A DNA stretch of 64,000 bases from PSRI01 sp041484195 (GTDB lineage: Bacteria > Bacteroidota > Bacteroidia > Chitinophagales > Chitinophagaceae). Of the stretch, positions 63,873 to 64,000 are shown in pieces. A model generated the notes under the pieces. The model did no database searches. It was not told the origin of the DNA and worked only from the letters and a program-made list of their open reading frames with translations. A program made the position numbers and the translations under genes. Location: assembly GCA_041484195.1 (NCBI GenBank), contig JBGPHC010000009.1:78089-142088 (forward strand). Reading direction: 5' to 3'. The first letter of the stretch is position 1. Each line of letters opens with the position of its first letter.

Positions 63873-64000
63873 TTAGGCCGCACGAGCCTTATAGAGGTAG
63901 GGTGGCTTCGTCATATATTGGTCTATGAGCTTGTGCCAGAGGCTTCTCATTGAATTTCTGCCATCGAACCGAAAAAAGAATTCATCCATATATCCACTCA
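63873..64000 (-). mobile_element. C-terminal end of an IS1595-like transposase, cut by the window
   Basis: The minus strand reads YMDEFFFRFDGRNSMRSLWH (20 residues) ... LIDQY ... and stops at TAA 63873-63875. YLDEF-FRFN is the conserved C-terminus of ISXO2/IS1595-family transposases. Only 41 residues are inside the window. Confidence 0.6.

Noticed and set aside
1..64000. CRISPR arrays, tRNA and rRNA genes
   Set aside because: No regularly spaced direct repeats and no cloverleaf-like or rRNA-like sequence seen by eye on either strand; a tool search was not possible.

Overview
The window reads as chromosomal DNA of a Bacteroidota bacterium, most likely Chitinophagaceae or a close relative (inference). 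Direct support: several genes are preceded by TAnnTTTG-type -7 elements rather than E. coli-like promoters, Shine-Dalgarno sequences are weak, and lipoprotein signals with outer-membrane barrels are common. The gene content also fits: S46 and M13 peptidases, an aerobic phenylacetate gene set, a lipoprotein LptC after coaX, secreted lamin-tail and GH9 proteins. No rRNA, tRNA or CRISPR array was seen.

Layout. 1-5.2 kb: two decayed genes at the edge, then small plus-strand genes (O-methyltransferase, AlkZ-like winged-helix protein, two VOC proteins, a cupin). 5.2-11.5 kb: asd on the minus strand behind a possible leader peptide and hairpin, a secreted lamin-tail protein, an M13 peptidase lipoprotein and a PfkB kinase. 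11.7-19.6 kb: the phenylacetate region, TetR regulator-paaE, an opposing GH172-like gene, then paaABCD, paaG, paaI, paaY. The regulator and paaA share a near-identical 16-bp operator-like palindrome. 19.7-26.4 kb: obg, a CPBP-family membrane protein, a membrane patatin and a DPP7-type S46 peptidase. 26.4-34.1 kb: meaB, a GT2 glycosyltransferase, a LON-domain protein, coaX-OMP-lptC, an aldo/keto reductase and a Gfo/Idh/MocA protein, then two REP-like palindromes exactly 100 bp apart. 34.4-43.9 kb: a large secreted barrel/SUMF1-like fusion, an ArsC/Spx-like protein, a DUF1579-like protein, a TetR-controlled TolC-HlyD-DHA2 efflux operon and an SDR. 44-49 kb: dipeptidyl peptidase IV, lysS, a fatty-acid-hydroxylase-like protein. 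49.3-57.3 kb: a minus-strand run of small exported proteins including three members of an unnamed glycine-rich family, a caspase-fold-like protein and a HExxH lipoprotein. 57.7-61.1 kb: a Bacteroidota-type regulator and an overlapping FAH-membrane protein-flavin reductase operon. 61.2-64 kb: a GH9 enzyme followed in the -1 frame by a NodB-like deacetylase domain, then the end of an IS1595-like transposase.

The most notable observations are: (1) GH9 is joined to the deacetylase reading frame at an A_AAA_AAG slippery heptamer, with no ATG/GTG/TTG start in the first 94 codons of the second frame; (2) a short ORF rich in Met/Thr/Ile/Lys codons followed by a terminator-like hairpin lies upstream of asd, resembling attenuation control; (3) the 49-57 kb island of exported proteins, whose function is unknown. 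All family assignments are from reading the translated sequence; no database search was possible.
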